The notes under the pieces: model-generated
What the model saw: the letters and a program-made list of their open reading frames with translations, nothing else
Told to the model about the DNA's origin: nothing
Databases searched by the model: none
NCBI GenBank assembly: GCA_037975125.1
Contig: CM075857.1
Span: 20,286,997 to 20,350,996 of the forward strand
DNA: 64,000 nt
Reading direction: 5' to 3'
DNA from: Latrodectus hesperus
Lineage: Eukaryota; Arthropoda; Arachnida; Araneae; Theridiidae
Position numbers and translations under genes: made by a program
Shown here: positions 60,932 through 64,000 of the stretch, piece after piece
How the letters are laid out: each line of letters opens with the position of its first letter
Numbering within the stretch: the first letter of the stretch is position 1

Positions 60932-61125
60932 GTTTTCAAACGTTATACCAAAATTCCGATATCAACTCCTTCGTTCCGAAACCAAAACAAATTGTGGGCA
61001 ACCGGCCATGTGCTGACGGAAGAAATGCAACAAAAATATGGAAGTTTTTCAAAAGAGCGCCAGTTGATCAATTGGCGAAGTGGAGTCGCCGCCAAGTCTT
61101 ACTTGAAATCGTCTGCTTAATTGAT
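60932..61125 (-). promoter_or_regulatory. 5' leader and promoter-like region
   Basis: Upstream of the ATG on the minus strand the sequence is GC-richer and CpG-bearing (GGCGGCGACTCC, GGCCGGTTGCCC). It contains CGCCAATTGATC about 140 bp upstream of the ATG, a CCAAT box. No TATA box is evident. I read it as untranslated leader plus core promoter; the start site cannot be fixed. Confidence 0.4.
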
Positions 61126-62630
61126 TGGGTTTTTCTTATGAAAAAAAATGGAATAGTTTTATTTACTTGAGTTAACAAATGTATTGTCGAAGTTTTCTAA
61201 GAGTGCCAAGTTTTAGACATTCAAACTTACATAAATATTGTGACCTCATTAATATGTTTATAGACCGCTGGTTTGAGTGGTTTTAATATATTCTATATTA
61301 TAAGAAAAATCAAGGAAATATTTTATTTAAAATAAATCTTAGTCTATTATATTTGAAATTATGTTACTATAAAACATGTTTATTTAAACTAACTTTCCTT
61401 TTTTTATTTGCTTATAGTTTTAAAATGTTTGCAAAATCTTATCCATGTTAAATATTAAATAATTTTCCCCATATTCTTATATTCAGTTATTTTATGATAT
61501 ATTTTGTAAGAAATTATCAAAATATTATCAGAATGTGTGTGTGTGAATGGTTGATATTTTTACGATGGAACCAATATTATTTTAGCACATTTCTTATCGC
61601 AACTATCTTTTGATTAATAAAAAAGTTATTTTGATTATTTCCTTTTACTATTTAACGTAATAAAAATAAAATAAACAAAAAATAAATATATTTCATTTCT
61701 TATTTTCAAGCAAAAAATAATTAAATAAAAATAAAAACTTTAATTTATTTTATAGTAAAAATATAAAAATATATACGTATATATAAAATATAGAAAAGCT
61801 TATTTGTCTCGATATTATGCGTGTCTTTCTCAAATCGAAAAATATAATAAAATTTCTAGTAGAAATCGAAAAATATTTTTTTAACAGTCTTGTAGCCATT
61901 CTTAGTTTAGGACTAAGAATATAATCTATCTAAGGAGTGCTAAGAATTAGTCAAAACCATTTTGTGGTCACCTATATAAACTGTATTTTTAAATACTGAC
62001 CATGAGAACTTTTAAATCAGCGAATGCAAAGGAAATAATAATTATTATGCTTATATTTTAGTCATATGAGTTGATGCATATCTGTAAAGTGGTAAAAGAT
62101 ATTTCGATATTGGAAACATCTGTTAAAATCTACAAAATTATTTTTAAACAGTTTTAAAATTTTTTCAATTTAACAGTTATTACATAAACTTTCCATAAAA
62201 ATACGAAAAATAGATCCAACCTAACATACTTACTTATTTTTATGAAAATGGAGGAATTATAATAGGATAAACAACTTTGAACTCCTCATCTTAATAAAAT
62301 ATGATAAACAAGTAAAAATTTTAATAATTAAGCTTTATATTCGCAGATGATGATGTCCGCTGGGGAAATGATTTTGTTGATAATAAAGCATATTCAATAT
62401 TTTTATTATGTGAACAATACATCTTGGTCTAACCAATCCATGTGAACGAAAAAGAATTTTAATTTTAACTGTTTTAAAATACTTAAAATGTTTTATTTTG
62501 ACTAAGTTAACTCATCTGAAGTTTAAAATAATATCAACACTTATTTATTGATTTTTGAAGTTCTTTCTACGTTAATTAATATTAAAATTTAAACGCCAAG
62601 AAATCAAAAATATTATTGTGTGTTTATATA
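61126..62630. other. No recognised feature
   Basis: AT-rich intergenic sequence between the candidate gene and the Tc1 element. Confidence 0.5.
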
Positions 62631-62851
62631 TACTCGTGTCCATAAATCAAGGATAATGCAAGTTCACGCAAAGAAAGAGACAGAAGCAAAACAAATGTGA
62701 ATTATTTGTAAAGTCGTTGGCAAAAAGTTTAGAGCAAAAAAGATGTTATATGTTTGACATCATTAATAATAATTGCGATTTTTACTCCCTGGAGGGAATT
62801 TCATTAAAGAACCTATTTACAAAAACCAATATAATATGGTTGGTATGATAA

Positions 62852-63884
62852 TTAATACATAGTATGCCCCCCAGACGATGCAATACAACGCCTAGGCATA
62901 CTGAGTATCAAATTATCGATCTGATCTTGGGGAATATTACACAACTCATCAAGCAATGCTCTCCGAAGTTCCAGTAGACATGTGGGAGAGGGTTGACGGG
63001 CTGCAGTTAGTCAGCCAAGCATGTCCCACACATTCTCTATTGGATTCAAATCCAGTGAGTATGCTGGCCAGTCCATACGGGTGATATCCTCCGATTGAAG
63101 GCATTCGTCTACAATGTTTGCACGGTAAGGACGGTCGTTGTCATCCATAAACAGAAATTCTGCACCCATGGCACTCCGAAACAAACGTATATGTTGTTCT
63201 AGAATGACATCCCGATAGATGTGGCTTGTCATAGTTACATTCTGAACATGCAGGTTAGTTCTGGAACCCAGAATAATTCCTCCCTAAACAAGCAATCTTG
63301 CACCACTGTAACGGTGTCGTTCAATGGTGTTCTCTTGGTGGTAACGGGTACCTGGCCCTCACCATATGAAAATCCGGCGAGAATCAGACTGAAAGCTAAA
63401 CCTGGACTCGTCGGAAAACATCCCACAAGACCACTGTTGCGGTGACCAAAATGCATGCTCTCTACTAAAGGTTAACCGCAGGCCACAGTGAGTTGCGGTA
63501 AGTGGATCACATCTGACAGGCATAAGAGCATATAGATCAACGTGCCCTAAGCGTCTGTACACTTTCTGCCTTGAAACTAAGGTACCAGTAGCTGAAGAGA
63601 GCTGACGAAACAGGTCTGATGCTGTACTCCGTCTCTTTCTTTTGGCAGTAACTGCCAAATACCGGTCCTCATTCGGCGTTGTAACTCGGGGGCGACCTGT
63701 GCTGTAACGGTTGCAAGATGATGGTAATCATCTTACCATCATCTTGCAACCGTTACCAAAGCCTGGAGATGACACTCTGAGTGATTTCAAGTTCCTCTGA
63801 CACTTCCAGCTGGGTACGTCCACATTCCAGACGGCCGATAATTCTACCACGTAAAACATCATCCAAATGCTTCCTTTGTGCCAT
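62852..63884 (-). pseudogene. Tc1-family transposase (DD34E), four lesions
   Basis: ATG at 63884-63882 starts MAQRKHLDDVLRGRIIGRLE, a helix-turn-helix domain. A palindromic change at 63704-63756 breaks the frame after SRLW. The frame resumes at NRYSTGRPRVTTPNEDRYLA and is continuous to TAA at 62852-62854 except for three stops: TGA after RRIFIW, TAG in LLV-stop-GGIIL, and TGA after VWDMLG (63011-63013). Catalytic residues are present: D in FSDESRF, D in FMDDNDRP and E in NPIENVWD with 34 residues between the last two. The C-terminus reads NLILSMPRRC. It resembles the 5333-6860 copy more than the two other Tc1 relics. Confidence 0.92.
63704..63756. repeat. Perfect 24-bp palindrome inside the transposase
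   Basis: Arms 63704-63727 (GTAACGGTTGCAAGATG, then ATGGTAA) and 63733-63756 are exact reverse complements around TCATC. One arm fits the expected coding sequence (RLW-Q-R, then DDG), so the other is an inverted copy that replaced or inserted at this point and added a frame change. Confidence 0.95.
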
Positions 63885-64000
63885 AACTATGCGGTTATTG
63901 CTCTGAAAGGCCTTTTAATCGCTTGTGAACAATTTTACCTCTTTGCAACCATTCCTTATATACCCCTCTCTTGCACTCTCGTCATCGTGAAGTACTATCG

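Larger units (their letters stand above)
62631..64000 (-). mobile_element. Tc1-like transposon, right end beyond the window
   Basis: The left terminus is taken at TACTCGTGTCCATAAATCAA (62631), a terminal-repeat-like sequence preceded by TATATA. About 200 bp of untranslated sequence separates it from the gene end. The right terminal repeat is not in the window, so the left boundary cannot be checked against it. Confidence 0.75.

Overview
The window looks like nuclear DNA of an arthropod, most plausibly a spider. It is strongly AT-rich, almost free of long open frames, has no prokaryotic gene organisation, and is crowded with Tc1/mariner and hAT DNA transposons and with several families of tRNA-derived SINEs. 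The species assignment is inference from composition and repeat content; no host gene was recognised well enough to confirm it.

Layout. 1-321: 30-bp minisatellite that is open in one frame. 1.9-5.1 kb: SINE remnants. 5.3-6.9 kb: a complete but inactivated Tc1 element with TA target duplication. 7.4-8.4 kb: three SINEs in a row. 8.6-9.9 kb: a complete but inactivated mariner. 10.5-10.9 kb: SINE-C. 13.4-13.7 kb: a CpG-bearing, promoter-like island. 14.7 kb: SINE-B with 13-bp target duplication. 15.2-17.5 kb: a full-length hAT element with a perfect 8-bp target duplication and a decayed transposase. 19.5-21.7 kb: a nested set of inverted repeats around long (TA)n tracts, including a mariner whose two ends are 204-bp inverted arms. 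22-35 kb: a GATATC-rich repeat, SINEs, a candidate exon at 24.8-25.0 kb, and a mariner pseudogene. 35-51 kb: a dispersed ~400-bp repeat that forms a three-unit tandem array at 45.1-46.4 kb, two hairpins, more SINEs, and a Tc1 pseudogene. 52-59.4 kb: SINEs, another Tc1 pseudogene, and two tandem arrays (93 bp x 3 and 57 bp x 7). 60.8-61.1 kb: the best host-gene evidence, a 40-codon first coding exon on the minus strand that ends at a GTAAGT splice donor. 62.6-64.0 kb: a Tc1 element cut by the window edge that carries a perfect 24-bp palindrome inside its transposase.

How it fits together. If the minus-strand exon at 60.8 kb is real, much of the window to its left is probably intron or intergenic sequence into which transposons have inserted. 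All transposases seen are broken, so any remobilisation would need enzymes from elsewhere; the SINEs likewise need a LINE partner not present here. No RNA gene, CRISPR array or operon was found. Statements about transposase family rest on visible catalytic motifs (FSDES, DDN, PIENVW for Tc1; TGD, DN, SPDL..SD for mariner) and on terminal repeats read directly from the sequence.
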